Shown piece after piece: positions 37,615 to 46,189 of a DNA stretch of 64,000 bases (position 1 is the stretch's first letter; each line of letters begins with the position of its first letter). The notes under the pieces are model-generated. The model worked only from the letters and a program-made list of their open reading frames with translations, did not search any database and was not told the origin of the DNA. The position numbers and the translations under genes are program-made. The stretch is from Bacteriovoracaceae bacterium. Lineage in GTDB: Bacteria > Bdellovibrionota > Bacteriovoracia > Bacteriovoracales > Bacteriovoracaceae. Location: positions 1 through 64,000 of the forward strand of contig JABFRR010000007.1 in assembly GCA_013141065.1 (NCBI GenBank). Reading direction: 5' to 3'.

Positions 37615-38625
37615 CTAATAAAAATTTTCAATGACTTCTTTAGAATAGAGAATTTTCTCATTATCTTTGACTGCTTTGGGATGTCGATCCGGATGAACCA
37701 TTCTAGTAAAAGAATCGATATTTTTGTTAAAAATAAAATTCAACAAAACTTTAGTCCAAGAATTATAGCTTGTCAGCGTTTCATAATACTCAGGCGCCAT
37801 GGCTTTTACTTTAGGTTGATTGATCCAAGCGATATTCATAAAATCATGATGCTCATTATGAAAACCCATATTAAATGCAAGTTTATTTAGTGGCCCATAA
37901 TAGCTATAGGTCTCTTGGCCTTTGGTTGTTATGAAATGTTCTTGAATCCATCGCCCACCAAGAGGGTGCAGACCTAAGGCAAACAAAGTAGAAAGTCCTA
38001 AATAAAGTAGGGCAGTGGGCCCGATGTAAACATACACAGCAATGTTAATACCAATATTCATAATAGTATTAAACGCTGTCCATGAATTGAGAGGTTTATA
38101 AAATTTTACTTTTAATGGACGTAATCCCTGTGAAATTGAAAAAAACATGATCCAAAGCGCTTTTTTAATCGAAGAGTTCCCAACTAAATGACCTTCAGTA
38201 TAGCTGACAATATCCGGGTCATAAGAGTATTCACCGAGATGCTTGTGATGAATCATGTGGTATTTTCTAAAACCCATTGCTGAAGGCAAAACTAATGGAA
38301 TATCACAAACGAGGCCCATGATCTTGTTGCCGAAAGCTGATCTTAAAACCACGTTGTGTGTGCATTCGTGAATCATGACATAAAGTGAATGATTGAAAAA
38401 AGCACCGACTGCGTAAGCAGCAAGGGCCACGATCCACCAAGCTTGGTTTCTTAAAAAATAAGCGAAGATAAGTTGTATTGTGACTATGAGAATAATATAG
38501 ATCGCAGAGGGAGGATAAGCTCCGTAAAGATTTCTTATTTCAGGGTGCTTGCTTAAAATTTCAGCTCGCCTTTTAATGTGATGATTTGGTTCATTGTCAA
38601 AAATGAAATCACGTTGTTGCTTCAT
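37615..38625 (-). CDS. Sphingolipid delta-4-desaturase-like fatty acid desaturase
   Basis: This 336-residue membrane enzyme has all three di-iron histidine boxes: HECTH (about residue 102), HMIHH (about 138) and HNEHH (about 262). The beginning (FDNEPNHHIKRRAEILSKHPEI) matches the distinctive N-terminal lipid-desaturase domain of eukaryotic DEGS1/DES, and the C-terminal GQETYSYYGPLNKLAFNMGF and AWINQPKVKAMAPEYYETL are also DES-type. Four or more transmembrane helices lie between. DES enzymes introduce the 4,5-trans double bond of (dihydro)ceramide. Sphingolipids are known in some predatory bacteria, so a ceramide substrate is plausible. Confidence 0.85.
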   Translation of the reverse strand: MKQQRDFIFDNEPNHHIKRRAEILSKHPEIRNLYGAYPPSAIYIILIVTIQLIFAYFLRNQAWWIVALAAYAVGAFFNHSLYVMIHECTHNVVLRSAFGNKIMGLVCDIPLVLPSAMGFRKYHMIHHKHLGEYSYDPDIVSYTEGHLVGNSSIKKALWIMFFSISQGLRPLKVKFYKPLNSWTAFNTIMNIGINIAVYVYIGPTALLYLGLSTLFALGLHPLGGRWIQEHFITTKGQETYSYYGPLNKLAFNMGFHNEHHDFMNIAWINQPKVKAMAPEYYETLTSYNSWTKVLLNFIFNKNIDSFTRMVHPDRHPKAVKDNEKILYSKEVIENFY

Positions 38626-38698
38626 GGGCGCACATTATCTCAAAATAATCTTTTTTAAAAGTCCGGTGGGAGTAAATTTCATTAGACAAATAAAGGGC

Positions 38699-39136
38699 TT
38701 AAGCTTCTGATTTCATGTAGGCACAATATCCGGGACGAGGGCCAATTGAGGGATGATTGCGACAAGTGTCTGGTCGATTTTCATACTGGGAGCATCTTTT
38801 CTTTGAATCGAGAAAGTAGCAAGACCCATCGGGCTTTTGAGTAAGAGTGTATTTTTCACTTGATGATGTATATCGACTGACCCCAGGATGTTTCGTAGCT
38901 TCTTTTATTTGTTCTTTTAAAGTCAGCTCTAAATGAAAATCAATGAGAATATTCAGTCTCACTAGGTCGGATACCTTTACTTCGACTGGTAAATAACAAC
39001 ATAGTCCCTCACAAGAATTGCACATCCCTTTTTTGTAAAGACTCCATCGACTGAGGTCTTTTAAATGCTCTTCAATAATTCCCGGTGTGTTTTTTTTACT
39101 CATCTTGGACAAGGATAGTATAAAAGTGTTTGCCAT
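38699..39136 (-). CDS. YkgJ-family cysteine-cluster protein (1)
   Basis: This 145-residue soluble protein contains CNSCEGLCCYLPVEV near residue 38 and the C-terminal cluster CYFLDSKKRCSQYENRPDTC, the pattern of UPF0153/YkgJ proteins thought to bind a metal (zinc or iron). The last helix is short (GYCAYMKSEA). Function is unknown. A related protein is encoded at 43138, so two members of the family are present. Confidence 0.82.
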   Translation of the reverse strand: MANTFILSLSKMSKKNTPGIIEEHLKDLSRWSLYKKGMCNSCEGLCCYLPVEVKVSDLVRLNILIDFHLELTLKEQIKEATKHPGVSRYTSSSEKYTLTQKPDGSCYFLDSKKRCSQYENRPDTCRNHPSIGPRPGYCAYMKSEA

Positions 39137-39303
39137 TATGAAAGTCTGAGTTTAAATTCCGGTAAATATTATCAATATTCTCTGAGGTTAATGAAATGGA
39201 CGAAGATCCCAAAAGATTTGCATTAAATAACCCAGTGGAGTCAAAAAACTAATACCTTTTCTCCACTTAAGACTCACTTGAAAAAAGATGTGACGGTGCT
39301 TGA

Positions 39304-40629
39304 ATGGAAAACTCTCTTTTAAATGATGACTTATCGCTAGAAAATTTGCTTGATAATTGGCAGACACTGACTCCTTCCAAACGTGAAGAGGTATTTGCTA
39401 TTCTAGGTCGTATTGACCAAGAAGAGTTATTCATTAACCTTTCATCAGATTACCAAGCTGAGCTTTTTGAAGATTTTCCCCACGCTGAAAAACGTTCATG
39501 GATTAGGCTTTTGGCCCCAGATGATATCGCTGATTTAATTCAAAATTTAAATGAAGACGCCCAAACTGAAGCTTTGAGATATCTCGACTATGCAACTCTG
39601 GTCGAAGTTAAAGTCCTAATGGCCTATGCTGAGGATGAAGCAGGGGGATTAATGAACTCGCGCTTTGCGAGACTGCGTCCTGAGATGACAGTCGAAGAGG
39701 CCATCAGGTATCTAAGGGCCCAATCTAAATCACACATTGAAACAATTTATTACGCTTATGTTCTCGATCGGGCCCAAGTCTTGTTAGGTGTTGTGTCTTT
39801 GCGTGAGCTTTTTTTGGCCAAAGCCCAAAGCACTGTCTCTGAAAACATGAACACGGATCTCGTGACTGTTCTGCAAGATGAAGATCAAGAAAGTATTTCA
39901 AAAACTTTTTCAAATCATAACTTTCTCGCCATTCCGGTTGTCGATGAATTAAACGTCATGAAAGGGATTATTACGGTAGATGACGTTGTGGAAGTTATTG
40001 AAGAAGAAGCAACGGAAGATATTCAAAAGCTCGGGGGGATGGAAGCTCTCGGTGAGCCTTACCTAGATATTAGTCTTCCTTCGATGATTAAAAAACGCGC
40101 TGGCTGGTTAATGGCACTTTTTGTTGGTGAAATGTTTACGGCAACAGCAATGAGTCATTACGAGCATGATATCGCCAAAGCCGTAGTTCTCGCTCTTTTC
40201 ATTCCACTGGTCATTAGCTCTGGAGGTAATTCTGGATCTCAAGCGACGACACTCATAATTCGTGCCATGGCCCTAGGTGAAGTTCGCTTGAAAGATTGGT
40301 GGAGAGTTTTATCTAGAGAATTAGTTTCAGGACTAAGTCTTGGGCTAATTCTCGGTTCAATTGGTATGGCCAGAATCTTACTTTGGCCTGGGAAAGAAAC
40401 TATTTATGGAGAACATTATTTATTAGTGGCCTTGACAGTCTCGCTTAGTTTAGTGGGAATTGTATTATGGGGAACACTGGCCGGATCAATGTTGCCATTT
40501 TTCTTAAGACGAGTTGGCCTTGACCCTGCGACTTCATCTGCACCTTTTGTCGCGACATTAGTGGATGTGACTGGACTTGTAATTTATTTTACAGTGGCGA
40601 GTTTTTTCTTAAAGGGTATTCTTCTTTGA
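39304..40629 (+). CDS. mgtE: MgtE-type magnesium transporter
   Basis: This 441-residue protein has the MgtE order: an N-terminal superhelical domain (TPSKREEVFAILGRI, DDIADLIQNLNEDAQTEAL), two CBS domains (from about residue 125; MNTDLVTVLQDEDQESI opens the second) and five transmembrane helices with the Mg2+-pore signature VISSGGNSGSQATTLIIRAMALGEV (about 302-326). It forms a homodimeric channel gated by cytosolic Mg2+. The start at 39304 gives the canonical length. The 3' end overlaps the convergent EamA gene by 21 bases. Confidence 0.93.
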   Translation: MENSLLNDDLSLENLLDNWQTLTPSKREEVFAILGRIDQEELFINLSSDYQAELFEDFPHAEKRSWIRLLAPDDIADLIQNLNEDAQTEALRYLDYATLVEVKVLMAYAEDEAGGLMNSRFARLRPEMTVEEAIRYLRAQSKSHIETIYYAYVLDRAQVLLGVVSLRELFLAKAQSTVSENMNTDLVTVLQDEDQESISKTFSNHNFLAIPVVDELNVMKGIITVDDVVEVIEEEATEDIQKLGGMEALGEPYLDISLPSMIKKRAGWLMALFVGEMFTATAMSHYEHDIAKAVVLALFIPLVISSGGNSGSQATTLIIRAMALGEVRLKDWWRVLSRELVSGLSLGLILGSIGMARILLWPGKETIYGEHYLLVALTVSLSLVGIVLWGTLAGSMLPFFLRRVGLDPATSSAPFVATLVDVTGLVIYFTVASFFLKGILL

Positions 40630-41496
40630 CGACAGAATAAGCATCCCAGCTAAAATCAAAATTCCACCAACGATTTGAATCAACTGCAGTTTTTCACCAA
40701 GAAAGAGCACTGCTATTAAAACACCAAAGAGTGGTTCGGTCGTACTTAAAATAGAAGCTTCACTTGAAGAAATACGGCGCAGTCCTGCTAAAAAGAGTGT
40801 CATTGCGAAAAGTGAGCAAATAATCGCCATGCTAATAACAAGTTGAGCATGAGTTTTGAGAATTTCTAAAGGCCTCGCCCCAGTTTGAAAATGAATAAGT
40901 GATAATATGATTCCGGCCCCGAGTTGAACATAAAAAGAAGAGGGCATGGCCGGAATAGAATTTAAGTATTTTCTTGAGTACATTATATAGAGAGCATAAA
41001 AAAATGCTGAACCTATTCCAAAAAGTAAAAATCGAGGCTCAGAAACAGACCATTCTCCCCATACCAGTCCCGTCAATCCAATTGAAACAATAATTAAAGA
41101 TAAAAAACCCATGCGACCTAATTTTTCACCCAAAATAAATTGGGCCAATACTGCTACAATCACTGGATAGGTATAAAGGAGTAAAACGGTGAGTGAAGCC
41201 GATAAACCCGAGAGAGCGATAAAAAACATATTTGAAAATAAGGCGTAACCGAAAATTCCCAGTGCGAGTGATGAAATTAATTCAAATCGAGAAAGGATGA
41301 GTGTTTTTGGCTTTGTGAGAATGATAATCATTCCCGTTAAGAGTGCTGAAATTGAATAACGAAGTGCCAGTAATTCACCTGGCAGGATTCCGACAGCATA
41401 AGCTTTTTTTCCAAAAAAACCCAAGGCACCAAAACAGGCACCGGAGAGAATGATTTGCAAAAAACCAATTTGTCTAAAAGTTAATGGTTTTTTCAT
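40609..41496 (-). CDS. EamA/DMT-superfamily transporter
   Basis: This protein of about 295 residues has ten predicted transmembrane helices in two EamA repeats. The first starts GFLQIILSGACFGALGFFGKKAY; the second carries SSEASILSTTEPLFGVLIAVLFLGEKL near the end, the usual Pro/Glu-containing signature. The likely function is export of a metabolite or amino acid; substrate unknown. The chosen start (41496) is the Met before KKPLTFRQIG; a longer frame to 41571 would overlap the neighbouring gene. It is coupled to that upstream gene by a four-base overlap. Confidence 0.87.
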   Translation of the reverse strand: MKKPLTFRQIGFLQIILSGACFGALGFFGKKAYAVGILPGELLALRYSISALLTGMIIILTKPKTLILSRFELISSLALGIFGYALFSNMFFIALSGLSASLTVLLLYTYPVIVAVLAQFILGEKLGRMGFLSLIIVSIGLTGLVWGEWSVSEPRFLLFGIGSAFFYALYIMYSRKYLNSIPAMPSSFYVQLGAGIILSLIHFQTGARPLEILKTHAQLVISMAIICSLFAMTLFLAGLRRISSSEASILSTTEPLFGVLIAVLFLGEKLQLIQIVGGILILAGMLILSSKKNTL

Positions 41497-42488
41497 ATTT
41501 GGATAACTGATTTTAATAAAACGATTATACTGCAGCCTATAAGTATGGCACCGATAATGAGTTCGGCCCAATTTTTAAAGATGGGTTTTGAATTGAGCAA
41601 TTGTTCTTCAAAGGTGTTATGAATTATAAGTTCATGTGAAGCACTCGAGCGTAGGCTACCATAAATTTTTTCACTTATTGTTCCATTGTTTTTTATATCG
41701 ATATTTAAAATTGGTGTTTTTAAACTGGCTTTCATTGCACCCTTAAACCCGCGACTGAGTTCGTATTCGTCAATCACCCCATCTTTATCTTTATCAAAAA
41801 TAGTTTGTTTGAAATTAGTGCTTTTAAGAACCCTGCTTACTTTCTCTCGAAAAGATTGGAGATTAAGATCTAAATTCACAAAGCGTTTTGAATCATCTGG
41901 AAAAAGGTGAGCATGAACTAATAGCGGGGAGCCAATTTCAATCGTTCTTTCAAAAATTAGATAAAGTGGGGGGAAAAAATAAGTTAAAAAGTTTTTTTCG
42001 CTCGTGAGTCGCAATCCAGATAGACTATTGTCGTAAAAATCATAAAAGCTCTCAATTCCCTTTTTATTAATTCCTTGCAATACATATCTGTGTTCAGTTA
42101 CTAGCTCAGAAATAATACTTGAATGAAGCGGACTATATGCGGGTTCGACGAGAAAAAAACCAGTTTGATCAAAAATTAAAAAAGGCTCAACACTTTGTTT
42201 ACTCCAAACCGTTTCATATTTAGTTCTTTTACCTCTATTAACTCTCTTTTTAATGACCATTGACCTGCAAACAATCTCTCTCCCTGAAAGATCGTGTGTA
42301 ATTGATCTTAGTGGCCACGTCACGCCTTCAATTTCTACTAATCCAGCACTTGCTGAAGAGATAAGTTGTTTAGAAATATTTTTGATTTTAGTCTTATGCT
42401 TTATTTTTTTTAAAGCATGGATGACACAAATACCCCCAGAGAAAAATAATAGGGCAAAAAGATTTATGGGATTCATTCCACTAGACAT
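41493..42488 (-). CDS. GIDE-like membrane protein with EF-hand motif
   Basis: This 331-residue protein has an N-terminal transmembrane helix and a C-terminal one (ELIIGAILIGCSIIVLLKSV). Between them a region (SSASAGLVEIEGVTWPLRS, REIVCRSMVI, then a Lys-rich strand) resembles the GIDE domain known from the mitochondrial ligase MULAN and from bacterial homologs. FDKDKDGVIDEYEL (about residues 230-243) is a complete EF-hand calcium loop. There is no RING domain. It is translationally coupled to the upstream lemA gene; LemA-GIDE pairs are a known association in bacteria, function unclear. Confidence 0.7.
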   Translation of the reverse strand: MSSGMNPINLFALLFFSGGICVIHALKKIKHKTKIKNISKQLISSASAGLVEIEGVTWPLRSITHDLSGREIVCRSMVIKKRVNRGKRTKYETVWSKQSVEPFLIFDQTGFFLVEPAYSPLHSSIISELVTEHRYVLQGINKKGIESFYDFYDNSLSGLRLTSEKNFLTYFFPPLYLIFERTIEIGSPLLVHAHLFPDDSKRFVNLDLNLQSFREKVSRVLKSTNFKQTIFDKDKDGVIDEYELSRGFKGAMKASLKTPILNIDIKNNGTISEKIYGSLRSSASHELIIHNTFEEQLLNSKPIFKNWAELIIGAILIGCSIIVLLKSVIQI

Positions 42489-43044
42489 TGGTTTTTAGGC
42501 TGGGTCTAACTTTCTCTGATTCGGCCACTTCAAAAAGTCTTTTTTTATGGTGAAGATTAATTTGAGCAATAATTGATGAGGGAAATTGTTCTATCATTGT
42601 ATTGTAATTGGTTACGGCATCATTAAAATGCTCTCTTCTGTGAGTCAAAGATTCCTCTAGTTCAGAAAGTCTGGTTTGTAATTGTATAAAATTGTTATTT
42701 GATTTTAGTTCGGGATAATTCTCCCCGATTGCAATTAATCCAGTGAAGGCATTTGATAATTCTTGGCTGGCTTTTATTTTATCATTTTCACTTCTTGCTT
42801 GCCCATAAAGCGTACGTGCATGGACGACATTGTCCAAAATCTTTTTTTCATGAGTAAGATATTGATTGATGATTTCTATTAGCTGGGGAATTTCATCAAA
42901 TCTCTGTTTGAGAATGACATCAATATTAGACCAAGACTTCTGAACTTGGTTTTTTAAAACAATAAGTGAATTGTTGATTTGGATGAAGTAATAAAGAAAA
43001 ATTATAAGAAAAATTCCCAAGAAAATAAGTACTGGTAAACTCAT
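42481..43044 (-). CDS. LemA-family protein
   Basis: This protein of about 187 residues has an N-terminal transmembrane anchor (VLIFLGIFLIIFLYYF) followed by a helical bundle with the LemA signature (LKNQVQKSWSNIDVILKQRFDEIPQLIEI), then AIGENYPELKSNNNFIQLQ and RREHFNDAVTNYN, all diagnostic. ATG 43044 is favoured by AAGGA nine bases upstream; a longer start at 43083 is possible. The 3' end overlaps the GIDE-like gene by eight bases. LemA proteins sit in the inner membrane with the bundle outside; the role is unknown. Confidence 0.9.
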   Translation of the reverse strand: MSLPVLIFLGIFLIIFLYYFIQINNSLIVLKNQVQKSWSNIDVILKQRFDEIPQLIEIINQYLTHEKKILDNVVHARTLYGQARSENDKIKASQELSNAFTGLIAIGENYPELKSNNNFIQLQTRLSELEESLTHRREHFNDAVTNYNTMIEQFPSSIIAQINLHHKKRLFEVAESEKVRPSLKTNV

Positions 43045-43137
43045 GACAATAAATCCTTTGTGACAGTTGGATTTATTATACATTTTATTTAAAAATTTAG
43101 TATTGCTATCAAGCTAAATATTATCAAGGCAGAAAAC

Positions 43138-43746
43138 TCAAGTATAAAAATGAGCAATCATTTCTAGAACGGCCATGGGAATATTTTGTTTTTCCCAGTT
43201 AATTTTAAGTTCTGTTTTAATTTTTAAATTCAGTTGATTTTCGAAATTTTGAAATTCAGCCTGCCTAGTTTCCAGTAATTCAGTTTGCGAAGAGCAGGTT
43301 TTACCATTGTCATCATGAATTTTAGGGTTAAAAGCTAAGCATCCATAAGGTTTGGATTTTCGGGAAAGTCCACATCCCAGCGAGCCATTGTTAAAAAATG
43401 GACAGGTATAGTGTCTTCGTAAGGTTTGAGAGTTTTTTTTACCAGTATATATTTCTTTATCGAGGCGAAATTGAGAAATGGCATTTTTTAGTGCACTAAT
43501 GAGCTTTTCTTTTTCTTCTGGAATTAATAGTTTGGGCATCAAGCTGTTTAAAATTTCTAGGGCTTCAAGTGGAGTTATCATCATTGAATTGGACGTTGAG
43601 GTACAACAAGTCCCAGGACAATTTGCACAGTGAATTCCAGATTTTTCAAGTGCACTCATACTTGAAATTAAAACATCTCTGCGGGAAGATGTTGCAATAT
43701 AATCAACGGATTCAATTAAATTTTTAATGATTATCTGAGAATTCAT
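43138..43746 (-). CDS. YkgJ-family cysteine-cluster protein (2)
   Basis: This 202-residue protein has CANCPGTCCTSTSNSMMITPLEAL (about residues 36-59) and later Cys residues in YTCPFFNNGSLGCGLSRKSKPYGCLAF, a metal-binding pattern related to YkgJ. It is longer than the 38699 protein and has a helical C-terminal extension (KTELKINWEKQNIPMAVLEM). Function unknown. It is divergent from the AlkC gene, sharing a short promoter region of about 110 bases. Confidence 0.75.
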   Translation of the reverse strand: MNSQIIIKNLIESVDYIATSSRRDVLISSMSALEKSGIHCANCPGTCCTSTSNSMMITPLEALEILNSLMPKLLIPEEKEKLISALKNAISQFRLDKEIYTGKKNSQTLRRHYTCPFFNNGSLGCGLSRKSKPYGCLAFNPKIHDDNGKTCSSQTELLETRQAEFQNFENQLNLKIKTELKINWEKQNIPMAVLEMIAHFYT

Positions 43747-43859
43747 AATTCTTTCTTATCATGAGATTTATGAAAAATGACAGTATTTCTCTCTTTATAA
43801 TGCATTGGATAATGCACAAACGCTGTTAATTGTTAAGGATGTTTGGTTATAATGACCTC

Positions 43860-44954
43860 ATGGAACCTTTTAAAAATAAAATAAACATTGATACGGCCAG
43901 GCAAATATCACAAAATATAAAACGTCATTATCCAGAATTTAATGACACTTTATTTCACAAGAATATTAACTCGGAGTTAACCGACTTAGAGTTAAAGGAT
44001 CGAATAAGATTTCTAGCAAAAAAACTACACTTATTTTTACCCACAGATTTTAAAATTTCAGCGAAAATTTTAAAAAAAGCCGTCGGGGACCACTCAACTT
44101 TAAGTGGTTTTAACGTATGGCCTCTAACGGAATATATTTCGAATTATGGAGAAGATGAATTAGATTTATCTTTAGAAGTTTTAAAAGAAATGACTAAAGT
44201 TTTTACCAGTGAATTTGCGGTGAGAGCTTTTTTTATTAAAAATCCCAATCGCACTCTAAAGATATTTAAGCATTGGGCCCAAGATGAAAACGAACATGTT
44301 CGCAGGCTGGTTAGTGAAGGCTCACGGCCACTCTTACCTTGGGGACAAAAAATAAGTGAATTTGTTAATTCTCCCAAACTCACGATAGAACTTTTGGAGC
44401 TACTAAAAAATGACGAAAGTTTGTATGTCCGTAAATCAGTAGCGAATCACTTAAATGATCATTCAAAAAATCACCCAGACTTAGTGGTTAAAACACTACA
44501 GTCTTGGAAAAAATCTGACCCAAAAAATAAAAACATTGAATGGATAATTCGTCATGCTTCAAGAACTTTAGTAAAAAAAGCTCATCCCAAAGCCTTAGAG
44601 TTGCATGGAGTAAGTAGTAAAAAGATAAATGTCCTAAGTTTAAAATTAAAAAAGAATCAAATTAAAATTAATGAGAGCCTAGAGATCTCAGTCACTATAC
44701 AAAATAAATCTAAAGCAAAATCTTTAGTTATTCTTGATGTCGACCTTCACCTTTTGAAAGCTAATAATTCCCATAATATAAAGTGTTTTAAGGGAAAAAA
44801 AGTCAGCTTAGATGCTGAAGAAAAAATACTTGTTATTCTGAAAGTTCCATTGAAAAAAGTTACAACACGGACTTATTATAGTGGTGTTCAGTATCTAAGT
44901 TGTAAAATAAACGGGATATCAACTCCAAAGAAATCTTTTAAATTAGATTGTTAA
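43860..44954 (+). CDS. AlkC-like DNA alkylation repair protein with C-terminal Ig-like domain
   Basis: In this protein of about 364 residues, residues 1-250 form HEAT-like repeats with the AlkC/AlkD signatures HVRRLVSEGSRPLLPWG, SLYVRKSVANHLNDHSK and WIIRHASRTLVKK. Residues about 260-364 are beta strands (KKNQIKINESLEISVTIQNKSKAKSLVI, VILKVPLKKVTTRTYYSG) resembling an Ig-like domain, as found in AlkC-type glycosylases. These excise cationic alkylated bases such as 3-methyladenine and 3-methylcytosine. ATG 43860 (MEPFKNK) matches the family start; a TTG at 43830 and ATG 43839 also read in frame. Divergent from the cysteine-cluster gene. Confidence 0.85.
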   Translation: MEPFKNKINIDTARQISQNIKRHYPEFNDTLFHKNINSELTDLELKDRIRFLAKKLHLFLPTDFKISAKILKKAVGDHSTLSGFNVWPLTEYISNYGEDELDLSLEVLKEMTKVFTSEFAVRAFFIKNPNRTLKIFKHWAQDENEHVRRLVSEGSRPLLPWGQKISEFVNSPKLTIELLELLKNDESLYVRKSVANHLNDHSKNHPDLVVKTLQSWKKSDPKNKNIEWIIRHASRTLVKKAHPKALELHGVSSKKINVLSLKLKKNQIKINESLEISVTIQNKSKAKSLVILDVDLHLLKANNSHNIKCFKGKKVSLDAEEKILVILKVPLKKVTTRTYYSGVQYLSCKINGISTPKKSFKLDC

Positions 44955-44969
44955 CGAAGGAATTTTTTA

Positions 44970-46079
44970 ATGAAGCTTAAAGTTATTAGTCTTTTTATTT
45001 TCATTTTTTTCACTTCTGCATTTTCATCAGGAGAGGCGAAAACGTACACATCTTCTGGTCAAAAATTCAACGTTGAAAAGATTTTTGAAGGGGACGATGT
45101 CATTTGGGGATTTGATTTTTTGAAAGACGGATCTCAAATATTATTTTCTGAGCGCAATGGAAAATTAAAATTAGTGGATATTAAATCCAAAAAAGTCACA
45201 GAAATCCTAGGAGTGCCTAAAGTTTTTACGGACTCTCAAGGTGGACTTCTAGATGTTTATCTAGATTCAAAAACACAATTTGTGTATCTCACCTACTCAG
45301 AACCAACTCCAAAAGGTGCTACCACCAGTCTTTTTAGAGGAAAATTATCTACGGATAATAAAAAAATTATTGGTGAGCGTTTTTTTCAAGCTCAAGCTTT
45401 TGCTAACGGTGGAATTCATTACGGCTCTCGTGTGGTAATAGACCAAAATGGATTTATTTTCCTGAGCGTTGGAGAGCGAAATGTAAGAGATCGCGCCCAA
45501 GATTTAAATACTCATCAAGGAAAAATTTTAAGGCTCAATTCTGATGGCACGATTCCTAAGGATAATCCTTTCGTGGCAAACAAAGTTGCCCTAGGAGAAA
45601 TTTGGAGTTTAGGACACAGAAATCCCCAAGGTTTGATTATCGATTCCAAGGGGCAACTCCTAAATGCAGAATTCGGACCTCGCGGTGGAGATGAAGTCAA
45701 TCTTGTCATCAAAGGCGCAAACTATGGTTGGCCTGTTGTAACTTACGGCAGTGAATATTATGGACCTTCAATTGGCACTAAATCAAAAGAAGGGATGATT
45801 CAACCACTCTATTATTGGGTGCCTTCAATTAGTCCTTCTGGATTGATGGAGTATACTGCGAATGTATTTCCAAACTTTAAAGGAAATTTATTTTTAGCAA
45901 CTCTTTCAGGGATGCATCTTCACCGAATAGTGACAGGTTCTGAGAGACAAATACTCCAAGAAGAAAAACTGCTTCTCGATTTAGAAGAGCGTTTTAGGCA
46001 GGTAAAGTTGGGACCTGAGGGTTTTATTTATCTTTCAACTGATAGCGGTAAGTTGTTGCGATTAGTTCCCGCACCCTAA
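44970..46079 (+). CDS. PQQ-type sugar dehydrogenase (glucose/sorbosone family), periplasmic
   Basis: This 369-residue exported protein has a signal peptide of about 20 residues and a six-bladed beta-propeller with the family motifs IHYGSRVVIDQNGFIFLSVGERN, HQGKILRLNSDGTIPKDNP, EIWSLGHRNPQGL and AEFGPRGGDEVNLV, followed by GANYGWPVVTYGSEY. The H in GHRNPQG is the catalytic-base region. Family members oxidise aldoses with PQQ, often as apoenzymes in bacteria unable to make PQQ. No PQQ genes are in the window. It lies 12 bases after the AlkC gene. Confidence 0.92.
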   Translation: MKLKVISLFIFIFFTSAFSSGEAKTYTSSGQKFNVEKIFEGDDVIWGFDFLKDGSQILFSERNGKLKLVDIKSKKVTEILGVPKVFTDSQGGLLDVYLDSKTQFVYLTYSEPTPKGATTSLFRGKLSTDNKKIIGERFFQAQAFANGGIHYGSRVVIDQNGFIFLSVGERNVRDRAQDLNTHQGKILRLNSDGTIPKDNPFVANKVALGEIWSLGHRNPQGLIIDSKGQLLNAEFGPRGGDEVNLVIKGANYGWPVVTYGSEYYGPSIGTKSKEGMIQPLYYWVPSISPSGLMEYTANVFPNFKGNLFLATLSGMHLHRIVTGSERQILQEEKLLLDLEERFRQVKLGPEGFIYLSTDSGKLLRLVPAP

Positions 46080-46189
46080 TTAGCTGTTAGTCAAAGCTTA
46101 GGCTAGACAAATCTATCAATGACAAATTCTTAAAAAAAGCCGATTATATTAGGGCAATTATAATTATTTATACCCTTTGAGGTTTTACT

